Positions 1 through 5,993 of a stretch of DNA of 5,993 nucleotides are shown piece after piece (position 1 is the first letter of the stretch; each line of letters begins with the position of its first letter). This DNA comes from Thermoleophilia bacterium (GTDB lineage: Bacteria > Actinomycetota > Thermoleophilia > RBG-16-64-13). Under the pieces are notes generated by a model, which was not told the origin of the DNA, searched no databases, and was given only the letters and a program-made list of their open reading frames with translations. The stretch spans positions 1 through 5,993 of the forward strand of contig JAFGIH010000356.1 of the NCBI GenBank assembly GCA_016929985.1, in the 5' to 3' direction. The position numbers were made by a program, and so were the translations under genes.

Positions 1-1837
1 AGAACGCCTGTCCTGACCGGCGCCTGGTGAGATCGACCTCGGGGCGTGGTTCGAAAGGGTCTCCGGTGGAGGAGGCGTTCCTGATCCTCTCCAACTTGAA
101 CGTCCGCTGTGCCTCGGCCTTGAGGCAGTGGGCTTCGAGATACCAGCCGTCCTGGGCGCGGAACAGCAGGTAGGGCTCGACGAGCCGCGAGCCCAACTCC
201 TGCCGGGAAGCGCTGAAATAGTCCAAGGCTACGATGAAGTGGTCGCGGATAGCGTGGTTGAGCACGTCCACGATCTCGGGAGCGGGGGGGACCACGTCGT
301 CCACGATCACCGAGCCCTCCGGACGGTCGTCCCCCACCAGAGCGCGGACCTTCTCGCGGACCGAAGCCAGGGATTCCAACCCTTCGAGCGCGAAGGAGTC
401 ACCCAGCAGATCGAGCGCGAGCAGAAGCGCGCGGGCCATCACCGGCGAGAGGCGCGCGGGCTCGGCAAAGGCATCGGCCATGACGTCGCGCACCACGTGG
501 ACGCCGTCCGGACCGGCCTCGGCGGTCAGAGCGTACGTGCCGCCTCCGAAGTTCATCAGGTTGATGAGCGAGAGGTCGTTCTCCACCTCAGCCCGCGTCA
601 AGCCCAGATCGCGCTGAAGAGCATCCCACGCGACCAGCGGCCGCCGTTGCTCGTCGACTAGGTAGTGAAGCAGGGCGATGGCGCGCGCCAGGTGCTCTGC
701 AGCCACAGGCGCCGTCTTCTCGAGGTCCTGCCGGGCAGACGGAGTCTTCGTAGTCGCCCGGGCGACCGGCGGATGGGCCGGCCGGCCGCCGGTCGCTTCG
801 TCTACAGCCGTTTCGTCATCGGGCGCCGCCCCGTGGGCCCGTGCGACCTCGAGCAAGGCGTCTCGTAGTTTCGCGCGCAGTCTCTCCGGCTCGAGCAGCT
901 CGGTGCAACCACCTGACCCGGCGAGCCACGACAGAAGTACGGACTCTTCCGCGTAGGGCACGCAGAAGAGGGCGCAGCCATCTCCCTCCTGCGAGAGCAG
1001 GGAGACGTGCGGTTCGAGCCTTTTCACCCACCAGGCAAGATCCTCTCCCACTCGGACGGTCGCCGTGCCCTTGCTTGGGCCGATGAGCCAGGGTGGGCGG
1101 GCGCGGTAACGGTCGGGGTCGTAGTCGGACGGCACTGAGAAGTCGCGCGATTTCTCAGTGAGGAACCGTACCGTCCCGACGATCCTGCCGAGCCGGAAGG
1201 TGCGGATGTCCTTGCGCAGCCGGTCATGGCCGACGACATACCAGTGGCCATGGATGAAGAAGAGACTGTAAGGGTCGAGCGTCCTCGCCAGGGTGCCGCC
1301 GTCGGCGCTGCGGTATGAGAAGCAGACGGTCTTGCACCTCGTGACGGCTTCCTCCAGCCTCGACAACTGCCTGCCGGCACGTTGCGCGTCCTCGTCCGGG
1401 GCGAGAGCCACCGGGAGTTGCTCGAGCTCGCTGCGCAGGGGGTCTTCGCGGCCTCGCAGGATGGCCGTCAGCGCCAGCCGGAGCGGTCGGGCATAGGCGA
1501 ACCGGTCCTCCAGGGCGGCCAAGGCCAGAGACAGAGCCCGCGATTCGGCAGGGGTGAAGTCGACGGCGGGCAACCGGAAATCCTCCTGGGACAAAACGTA
1601 CAACTGGACTTCGGTCGCCTCCGCGGTCTCTCCACTGCTCACCGCATGCACCTGGATGCCCACTTTCGCAAGGTCAGCCCTGTCGGCGTTGAACCGGCGG
1701 GCGAAGGTGTCGTCGCTCATCTCCGAATATCCCTCCACCGACATCTGGATATCGCGCCCGGTGGACGGGCGGGAACGGCTGAGCAGGTAGGAGAGCAGGG
1801 AGAGTTGGCGGATCAGCTTGTCTTCGTCGCGACTCAT
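1..1837 (-). CDS. pafBC: Fused PafB-PafC WYL-domain transcriptional regulator (C-terminus beyond window)
   Basis: Likely a cytoplasmic DNA-binding activator of the LexA-independent DNA-damage response. My reverse-strand translation gives 612 codons with no stop. Residues about 7-61 form a PafB-like winged HTH, with GYSEMSDD followed by FARRFNADRADLAKVGI. The first WYL domain has HWYVVGHD (W199-Y200) and RTFRLGRI (212-219); a WCX-like region spans about 255-335. A Pro/Ala/Thr-rich linker covers about 336-378. A second, PafC-like HTH starts near 380, and a second WYL domain has DGWYLEAH (W565-Y566-L567) and RTFKLERI (578-585). Separate PafB and PafC proteins are each about 320 residues, so roughly 80 residues are probably missing at the left edge. 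The start is well fixed: an in-frame TAG lies two codons upstream, and a TAnnnT -10 sits 6 nt before the ATG. The neighbour is addAB, not the pup-proteasome genes usually found near pafBC. Family assignment is strong; the role in this organism is inferred. Confidence 0.88.
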   Translation of the reverse strand, partial: MSRDEDKLIRQLSLLSYLLSRSRPSTGRDIQMSVEGYSEMSDDTFARRFNADRADLAKVGIQVHAVSSGETAEATEVQLYVLSQEDFRLPAVDFTPAESRALSLALAALEDRFAYARPLRLALTAILRGREDPLRSELEQLPVALAPDEDAQRAGRQLSRLEEAVTRCKTVCFSYRSADGGTLARTLDPYSLFFIHGHWYVVGHDRLRKDIRTFRLGRIVGTVRFLTEKSRDFSVPSDYDPDRYRARPPWLIGPSKGTATVRVGEDLAWWVKRLEPHVSLLSQEGDGCALFCVPYAEESVLLSWLAGSGGCTELLEPERLRAKLRDALLEVARAHGAAPDDETAVDEATGGRPAHPPVARATTKTPSARQDLEKTAPVAAEHLARAIALLHYLVDEQRRPLVAWDALQRDLGLTRAEVENDLSLINLMNFGGGTYALTAEAGPDGVHVVRDVMADAFAEPARLSPVMARALLLALDLLGDSFALEGLESLASVREKVRALVGDDRPEGSVIVDDVVPPAPEIVDVLNHAIRDHFIVALDYFSASRQELGSRLVEPYLLFRAQDGWYLEAHCLKAEAQRTFKLERIRNASSTGDPFEPRPEVDLTRRRSGQAF

Positions 1838-1853
1838 GCGCTAAGACTAGCGC
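1838..1853. repeat. Perfect 6-bp inverted repeat over the pafBC -10
   Basis: GCGCTA at 1838-1843 and TAGCGC at 1848-1853 are exact reverse complements around the 4-base centre AGAC. The repeat abuts the pafBC start codon and covers the whole -10 element. If the transcript is leaderless, the repeat is not transcribed and would act only as DNA, for example as a small operator. If transcription starts further upstream, it would form a GC-rich hairpin against the start codon. Function is not established. Confidence 0.5.
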
Positions 1854-1873
1854 ACAAGGGCACGACGGGTCAG
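1844..1873 (-). promoter_or_regulatory. Predicted promoter of pafBC, giving a leaderless transcript
   Basis: Read on the minus strand, a -10 element TAGTCT (TAnnnT type) lies at 1844-1849. Upstream, after an 18-nt spacer, is a weak -35 CTGACC at 1868-1873 (4 of 6 matches to TTGACA). Only six bases separate the -10 from the ATG at 1837, so transcription should begin at or next to the start codon. This is the usual geometry of leaderless actinobacterial genes and agrees with the lack of a Shine-Dalgarno sequence. I saw no TGTC-type PafBC element at the right distance on this strand, so autoactivation is not supported by sequence. Confidence 0.6.
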
Positions 1874-1876
1874 CGT

Positions 1877-1899
1877 CTGTCCGGACCGCGCTCTACAAT
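1877..1899 (+). promoter_or_regulatory. Predicted addAB promoter with a PafBC-type (RecA-NDp-like) element
   Basis: The -10 element is TACAAT at 1894-1899, close to consensus. Seventeen bases upstream, where a -35 would lie, is CAGCGT, a poor match. Instead CTGTCCGGA at 1877-1885 sits exactly 8 bases before the -10. The RecA-NDp consensus bound with PafBC in mycobacteria, recalled from literature, is TTGTCRGTG-N8-TAnnnT. Here the TGTC core, one further G, the spacing and the TAnnnT match; the other four upstream positions do not. Transcription would start around 1905-1908, leaving almost no leader before the ATG at 1910. The -10 is convincing; the PafBC element is a partial match. Confidence 0.5.
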
Positions 1900-1909
1900 G
1901 GTCGGACAG
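1877..1909. repeat. Inverted repeat flanking the addAB -10
   Basis: The left arm CTGTCCGGACC (1877-1887) and right arm GGTCGGACAG (1900-1909) are reverse complements over 10 base pairs, with one extra G at 1884 in the left arm. The outer 7 bp (CTGTCCG and CGGACAG) pair perfectly. The 12-base centre contains the -10 TACAAT. The right arm ends one base before the addB ATG and spans the predicted transcription start, so the mRNA would not contain the full hairpin. This favours a protein-binding operator over an RNA structure. The left arm also holds a perfect 8-bp palindrome, GTCCGGAC at 1879-1886, and includes the putative PafBC element. Confidence 0.5.
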
Positions 1910-4870
1910 ATGAGAACCACGCACCCCACAGGTCTGAAGCTTGTCATCGGGCCCGCCAATTCGGGCAAGATGGGCTACCTCATGAATTGGTGGAGGGAGC
2001 GGATGCGTCTGGCCCCTGTGGTGGTCACGCCCACGGTCCCCGATGCGCGGGAGTTGTCGAGGGAGATGGCGAAGCGCGCCGGCGGTCTAGTGGGCCAGTC
2101 TCCCGCTCTGACCTTCGACGGACTGGTGCGGCTGGTCTTGGGGCGGTCGCCGCGGTACGCCTCCGATCTCGAACGCTCCCTCCTTCTGCTGCGGATACTG
2201 CGTCAGGTGCCTCTGGAGGTTCTCGGCTCCACGCTGCCGTTCCCGGGGCTCCCGACCGCGCTCGCGGCGCTGCTTCAGCAACTGAGTGAGAGCGGCAGGC
2301 CGCCGGACGAGCTCGACCGCATCCTCGACCGTTGGGCATCCGAGCCCGCGGGTGGAGGTCTCGCCCGGGATATCCGCGCCTTGGCCGCCGCATATGCCGG
2401 TGAATCTGAGCGCTCAGGGCTCGTCGACCGTGCCACCGCGGTGCGCCAGGCGACGGCGCAGGTCGAGAGTTGGACCAGACCGGTGGCTCTCTACGGCTTC
2501 ACCTCGTTCACCGTTGGCCAGCGGGCCCTGGTGGATGCGCTCGCCGGGCGCGTCGAGGTGCTCGTCGTCTTCACCTACGACCCCGCTCGTGCCGTCCACC
2601 TGACCACGGCCGACGAGATCGCCTGGTGGAGGGCACGGGCGACCGAGATCGAGCAGGTAGTTCCGGCCACTTTGGCCTACGACTCTCCCGCGATCGGTCA
2701 TCTCGAGCGACATCTCATGAACGACGGGCCCCGACCGGGCGCACCTGCCAAGACGTCTGGCTCGCTGGGGGTCCGCTTCCTTCTCGGCTCAGGCCGGCGC
2801 GCCGAAGCGGAGCTCGCCGCCCAGGAGATGGCGGGCCTGTTGCGCAGCGGATTCCATGCCGGAGACATCGCGGTGGTCGTGCGGGGCCTGCAGCGCTGGA
2901 GCAGTCTCCTGGGGCAGGTCTTCGATTCATGCGGCATACCGTTTCACATGGATGACCGTCGCATGCTTACCGCGACAGGCCTCGGCAGCGCGTTTTCGAA
3001 CGCCCTCGAGGCAGTCGCCCTCGACGACGCCCACAGCCTCTTCGCCTACCTGCGCAGCCCGTTCAGCGGCGTACCACCCGAAGAGGTCTGCGACCTCGAA
3101 CTGCGCTACCGCCGGGGGACTACCACCGGAGCGCGCAGCGTGATCGACGCGGCGGATGGCACGGGTGTGGCCTCTGTCACGCGGCTGCTGACCATGGTCG
3201 AAGAGGCAGGCGCGGCGGCAGGTGATGATCGGCTGCGCTTCCGGCCGGAGGCGGCTGAAGTGCTGGCGGCGGGGATGCTGAGGGCGGGGCTCAGAGGCGC
3301 AACAGTCGGCAGTCGAGAGGTCGAGGACGACGCCCGCGCCTTCCACGCTCTGCAGGCAGCGCTCAAGACGGTGGCGGACATGGCTCCCGGCGGCGCCGAC
3401 GACTCGCTCGATCCCCGGCTGGTGCTGCAGCTGCTGGCCCAAGTCACCGTACCCGCCGGCCAGGTGGAGGAGGGCGAGGCGGTGCAGGTGCTCAGCGTGC
3501 AGCGGGCCCGGGCGCGTCGCTTCAAAGCAGTCTTCATCCTCGGACTGGTAGAGGGGGAGTTCCCAGGGCGGACGGGCACGGTGTCGCTGCTCAACAGGTC
3601 ACAACGCGACCGCCTCGACGCCATCGGAGGGGGGCTCTTCTCCCGCGAGACCGATCAAGAGGCGGGGCTTTTCTTGAGTGCCGTGTCCCGCGCCTCCCAG
3701 GTGTTGTTCTTGAGCGCCCGTGACGCAGAGGACGACGGAGGCGACGCTACGCCGTCGCATTTCTGGCAGTCGGCCAAACGACTTCTCGGCGTAGCGGACG
3801 GGGAGCATGCGGTCCGGAGTCTGGCCGACCAGGCCTTCGCACCTCATGCCGCTCCGACGCTTCGGCACTATCTGCGGGCCTGCGCCGTCCTGGGCCTGCC
3901 GCTCCCCTCTGATGCCGCGACCGATGCCGTGGCCGTACCCATCGCTGCCTGGAGCTGCCCTCCGAGCCGGCTCGTCACCCGTCAGGTGCTGGACGAACTC
4001 GAGAGCGTCGAGTGTTTCGACTCTTCGGCCTTGGAGTCATACGCGGGTTGTCCGTTCAGATGGTTCGTGGAGCGCGTCGTCGGCGTTGACGATGTCGACT
4101 TCGACCTCGACAATCGAGTGGTCGGTCAGTTGCTGCACAAAGCGCTGAGCGCCGTCTACCCACGGCTACACTCCGCGGGTCTCCTGCCCCTGCGCCGGGA
4201 GGGCGTCCGGGCCGCGGAGCAGATGGCGTCGACCGCCGTCGACACCCTCGTGGCGGGCGAAGACTGTCCGGGCAGTCCGGCCGAGAGGCGCCTCGCCGGT
4301 TGGCGTCTGAAGCGCATGGCGCGCAATCTGTTCGAGATGGAAGTCTCCGCGGCGGGCATGCTGGAGCTGTCTGAGACGGAGATGTGGGTAGGGGGACGTG
4401 AGGGGGTCGACATAGGCGGGTTCCGGCTCCGGGGGCGCATCGATCGAGTCGACCTCGCCACCCAGACGGGCGCTCTCTTCGTCTTCGACTACAAGACCGG
4501 TTCCATCCCGGCTCTTTCGGCTATCGGCGCCGGCGAGGGCCTTCAGCTGCCTCTCTATCTGATGGCCTTGGCGGCAGAGCGCCCTGACACGGTCGTGGGG
4601 GGAGGCGCCTACCTCGGTCTGAAGGACAAGAAGCGCGCGGGCGTGGTGAAATCAGACGCGGTGGAGGCGCTCGGCCCGCGTACCGACGGCTACCGGCTGC
4701 TGGACGACCAGGCCGCCGAAGAATTGTTCCACGCGACCCATGAGGTGGCGACGGCCGCGGTGGCGGGCATGCGGGCCGGAGTGATAGCACCGCGGCCCGA
4801 TAGGACGTGCCCCTTCTGGTGCACGCTGGGGCCTGCCTGCCGGTCGCGGCGCGGAGGCTACCGGCCATGA
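1910..4870 (+). CDS. addB: AddB-like subunit of the AddAB helicase-nuclease
   Basis: This is probably the nuclease-bearing partner of AddA in a cytoplasmic complex that resects double-strand breaks for RecA-dependent repair. From the ATG at 1910 it has 986 residues; B. subtilis AddB has about 1,166. A P-loop-like GPANSGKM lies at 14-21. The expected motif II region reads LYGFTSFT without the acidic pair, so the helicase body looks inactive. A UvrD-like motif runs from about 525 and ends in EGEFPG (548-553). The C-terminal PD-(D/E)XK nuclease shows H743, GRIDR with D845, DYK with D860 and K862, and QLPLY (Q879, Y883). Cysteines C714, C967, C971 and C977 bracket the nuclease as in iron-sulfur AddB proteins. 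The frame stays open upstream to 1382, but that part is antisense to pafBC. The ATG at 1898 overlaps the -10, so 1910 is preferred; neither has a Shine-Dalgarno. RecC-like and AdnA-like proteins are less likely alternatives. Confidence 0.82.
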   Translation: MRTTHPTGLKLVIGPANSGKMGYLMNWWRERMRLAPVVVTPTVPDARELSREMAKRAGGLVGQSPALTFDGLVRLVLGRSPRYASDLERSLLLLRILRQVPLEVLGSTLPFPGLPTALAALLQQLSESGRPPDELDRILDRWASEPAGGGLARDIRALAAAYAGESERSGLVDRATAVRQATAQVESWTRPVALYGFTSFTVGQRALVDALAGRVEVLVVFTYDPARAVHLTTADEIAWWRARATEIEQVVPATLAYDSPAIGHLERHLMNDGPRPGAPAKTSGSLGVRFLLGSGRRAEAELAAQEMAGLLRSGFHAGDIAVVVRGLQRWSSLLGQVFDSCGIPFHMDDRRMLTATGLGSAFSNALEAVALDDAHSLFAYLRSPFSGVPPEEVCDLELRYRRGTTTGARSVIDAADGTGVASVTRLLTMVEEAGAAAGDDRLRFRPEAAEVLAAGMLRAGLRGATVGSREVEDDARAFHALQAALKTVADMAPGGADDSLDPRLVLQLLAQVTVPAGQVEEGEAVQVLSVQRARARRFKAVFILGLVEGEFPGRTGTVSLLNRSQRDRLDAIGGGLFSRETDQEAGLFLSAVSRASQVLFLSARDAEDDGGDATPSHFWQSAKRLLGVADGEHAVRSLADQAFAPHAAPTLRHYLRACAVLGLPLPSDAATDAVAVPIAAWSCPPSRLVTRQVLDELESVECFDSSALESYAGCPFRWFVERVVGVDDVDFDLDNRVVGQLLHKALSAVYPRLHSAGLLPLRREGVRAAEQMASTAVDTLVAGEDCPGSPAERRLAGWRLKRMARNLFEMEVSAAGMLELSETEMWVGGREGVDIGGFRLRGRIDRVDLATQTGALFVFDYKTGSIPALSAIGAGEGLQLPLYLMALAAERPDTVVGGGAYLGLKDKKRAGVVKSDAVEALGPRTDGYRLLDDQAAEELFHATHEVATAAVAGMRAGVIAPRPDRTCPFWCTLGPACRSRRGGYRP
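4853..4857 (+). promoter_or_regulatory. Ribosome binding site of addA
   Basis: GGAGG lies inside the last codons of addB, nine bases before the ATG at 4867. It supports this start over the in-frame ATG at 4885, whose nearest purine run (GAGGGG, 4879-4884) directly touches the codon and is too close to work as a Shine-Dalgarno. Because addB itself seems to have almost no leader, this is the only clear ribosome binding site in the window. Confidence 0.65.
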
Positions 4871-5993
4871 ACTGCATCGAGGGGATGGGCCTTTCGGAGG
4901 AGCAGAAGGTCGCGCTGTTCGATACCGGCCCGCGGGTGCTGGTGGCTGCGGGCGCCGGCAGTGGCAAGACGCGGCTGCTGGTTGCCTACTTCGTCCGCGC
5001 TCTGGTGGAAGAGGGCATCCCGCCCGAGCGGCTCGTCGCGGTGACTTTCACCCGCAAGGCCGCGGCCGAACTGGTCACGCGCATCAGGTCCGCGCTCGAA
5101 GAGTGCGGACGGGCCGATCTGGCCCGGTCTTTGGACTCCGCCACGGTCGGCACTATCCATGGCCTCTGCCGCCGGTTGATCGACGAGAATGCGTTGGAGG
5201 CGGATGTCGACCCGGTCTTCAGGGTCCTCGAGGCCGAGGCGACCGCCCTCGTCAAGGAAGAGGCGAACAAGCGGGCCTGGGACAGGGTGGCCGAACAGGC
5301 CGATGAGGCGATCTTGGAGGTCCTGGCCTCCAGGAGCGACTCTCTCCGTAAGGAGATCGTGCCCCTGTACGACCGGTTGCGAGGCATGGGCTGGGAGTGC
5401 CCGCAGGTGGAAGTGCAGGCGTCTCCCGCGCGCCGAGGCACGGAGGAGGGGCTGAGGACGGCCATCCGCGAAGCTCTGTCCGCGGGGTGTGCGGTGTCGA
5501 AACCGGGGGTGGCTCTGCAGGCCGACCTCGAAAGGCTGCAGGACTGCCTGCAGTGGCTGGACGCTCCGCTCTCGCTCCAAGAACGGGCCGCCGACCTCGC
5601 GGTCACCCAAGGGTTCTTCCCCAGTCGCAAGACCCGCACCATGGAGCCTTCGTTCGAGCCCGTGCGGGCAGCCCTCACCCGCTACCGGCAGACCTTGGCG
5701 GACGTGCGGCTCGAGTCGTTGGTGGACGCAATGAACCGGCTACTGAAGGAGTTTCACTCCGAATACACATCCTACAAACGGGAGCGGAGCCTGCTCGACT
5801 TCGCCGACCTCGAGCTGCGGGCGCGGGCGCTGGTCGCGCAGAAACCGGGCGAGGTCTCCAGATCCGTCCTGCCGGGCTCGCGCGTTCTGATCGATGAGTT
5901 CCAAGACACCAACGAGGTGCAATGCGGCATCCTCGAGGGGCTCAGGGCGGACAGGCTGCTCATGGTGGGCGACGAACGCCAGAGCATCTACCG
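4867..5993 (+). CDS. addA: AddA-like ATP-dependent helicase-nuclease subunit (C-terminus beyond window)
   Basis: This is the ATP-driven 3'-5' DNA motor expected to pair with AddB in break resection. The visible 375 residues carry the N-terminal half of a UvrD/RecB superfamily 1 helicase: Q-motif LSEEQ (9-13), Walker A AAGAGSGKT (27-35, K34), motif Ia VTFTRKAAAEL (59-69), motif Ib TIHGLC (96-101), LLDFADL (309-315), Walker B/motif II IDEFQDTN with D343-E344, and motif III VGDERQSIY ending at the window edge. All catalytic residues visible are intact, unlike AddB. TIHGLC and DFADL resemble AddA/RecB more than UvrD or Rep. Full AddA proteins are about 1,200 residues with a C-terminal nuclease, none of which is visible here. 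The start overlaps the addB stop as ATGA, pointing to one operon and translational coupling. A UvrD-like helicase without nuclease cannot be excluded, but order and context favour AddA. Confidence 0.85.
   Translation, partial: MNCIEGMGLSEEQKVALFDTGPRVLVAAGAGSGKTRLLVAYFVRALVEEGIPPERLVAVTFTRKAAAELVTRIRSALEECGRADLARSLDSATVGTIHGLCRRLIDENALEADVDPVFRVLEAEATALVKEEANKRAWDRVAEQADEAILEVLASRSDSLRKEIVPLYDRLRGMGWECPQVEVQASPARRGTEEGLRTAIREALSAGCAVSKPGVALQADLERLQDCLQWLDAPLSLQERAADLAVTQGFFPSRKTRTMEPSFEPVRAALTRYRQTLADVRLESLVDAMNRLLKEFHSEYTSYKRERSLLDFADLELRARALVAQKPGEVSRSVLPGSRVLIDEFQDTNEVQCGILEGLRADRLLMVGDERQSIY

Noticed and set aside
128..661. Plus-strand open frame of 177 codons
   Set aside because: It lies fully antisense to the PafC half of pafBC, whose translation shows clear WYL and HTH motifs. 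Long antisense frames are expected in GC-rich DNA.
1024..1380. Minus-strand open frame of 118 codons
   Set aside because: It is a shadow in another frame of pafBC, overlapping the first WYL domain, with a Ser/Ala/Arg-rich low-complexity translation.
1382..1909. Upstream extension of the addB frame, which would give a 1,162-residue protein
   Set aside because: This stretch is antisense to the well-supported pafBC coding sequence and crosses both promoters; its translation resembles no AddB N-terminus, and the P-loop normally lies close to the start.
1877..1909. Rho-independent terminator or riboswitch in the intergenic repeat
   Set aside because: There is no T-run after the repeat and no upstream gene reading into it. 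The right arm spans the predicted transcription start, so the hairpin would not be in the RNA.
1838..1909. LexA (SOS) box in the divergent region
   Set aside because: No TCGAAC/GTTCGA-type palindrome is present; the only symmetric elements are the GCGCTA and CTGTCCG repeats.
3106..3624. Minus-strand open frame of 172 codons inside addB
   Set aside because: It is Ser/Arg/Ala-rich, has no family signature, and is antisense to the conserved AddB core.
4858..5610. Minus-strand open frame of 250 codons
   Set aside because: It is antisense to the AddA helicase motifs, has no recognisable domain, and its length is explained by GC-rich codon bias on the opposite strand.

Overview
This is a GC-rich, gene-dense bacterial segment. 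It holds three protein genes around one short divergent promoter region, and the two outer genes are cut by the window edges. The gene families suggest an actinobacterium (Actinomycetota): a fused PafB-PafC regulator and little or no leader sequence before translation starts. The repair enzyme looks like AddAB rather than the mycobacterial AdnAB, which hints at a deeper-branching actinobacterial lineage. The lineage is inferred; no rRNA or other marker gene is present.

Layout. (1) Positions 1-1837, minus strand: one uninterrupted frame encoding a fused PafBC-type regulator, with two copies of helix-turn-helix plus WYL domain joined by a low-complexity linker. Its C-terminus lies beyond the left edge. 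(2) Positions 1838-1909: a 72-bp intergenic region with two back-to-back promoters and two inverted repeats, each overlapping one -10 element. (3) Positions 1910-4870, plus strand: an AddB-like subunit with a degenerate N-terminal P-loop, an inactive-looking helicase body and a C-terminal PD-(D/E)XK nuclease with four cysteines placed as in iron-sulfur AddB nucleases. (4) Positions 4867-5993 and beyond, plus strand: the N-terminal 375 residues of an AddA-like UvrD-superfamily helicase, overlapping addB by ATGA. No non-coding stretch exceeds 300 bases. I found no RNA gene, mobile element, CRISPR array or terminator.

How the parts may work together. AddA and AddB would form the helicase-nuclease that resects double-strand breaks for RecA. 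PafBC proteins are activators of the LexA-independent DNA-damage response in actinobacteria. The addB promoter has no good -35, but it has a TGTC core at the exact distance from a TAnnnT -10 that is found in PafBC-dependent (RecA-NDp) promoters. The main hypothesis is a compact module in which a DNA-damage sensor controls the break-resection enzyme encoded divergently beside it. PafBC WYL domains are thought to respond to single-stranded DNA, a product of resection, so a feedback loop is possible. This is inference from position and motif only.
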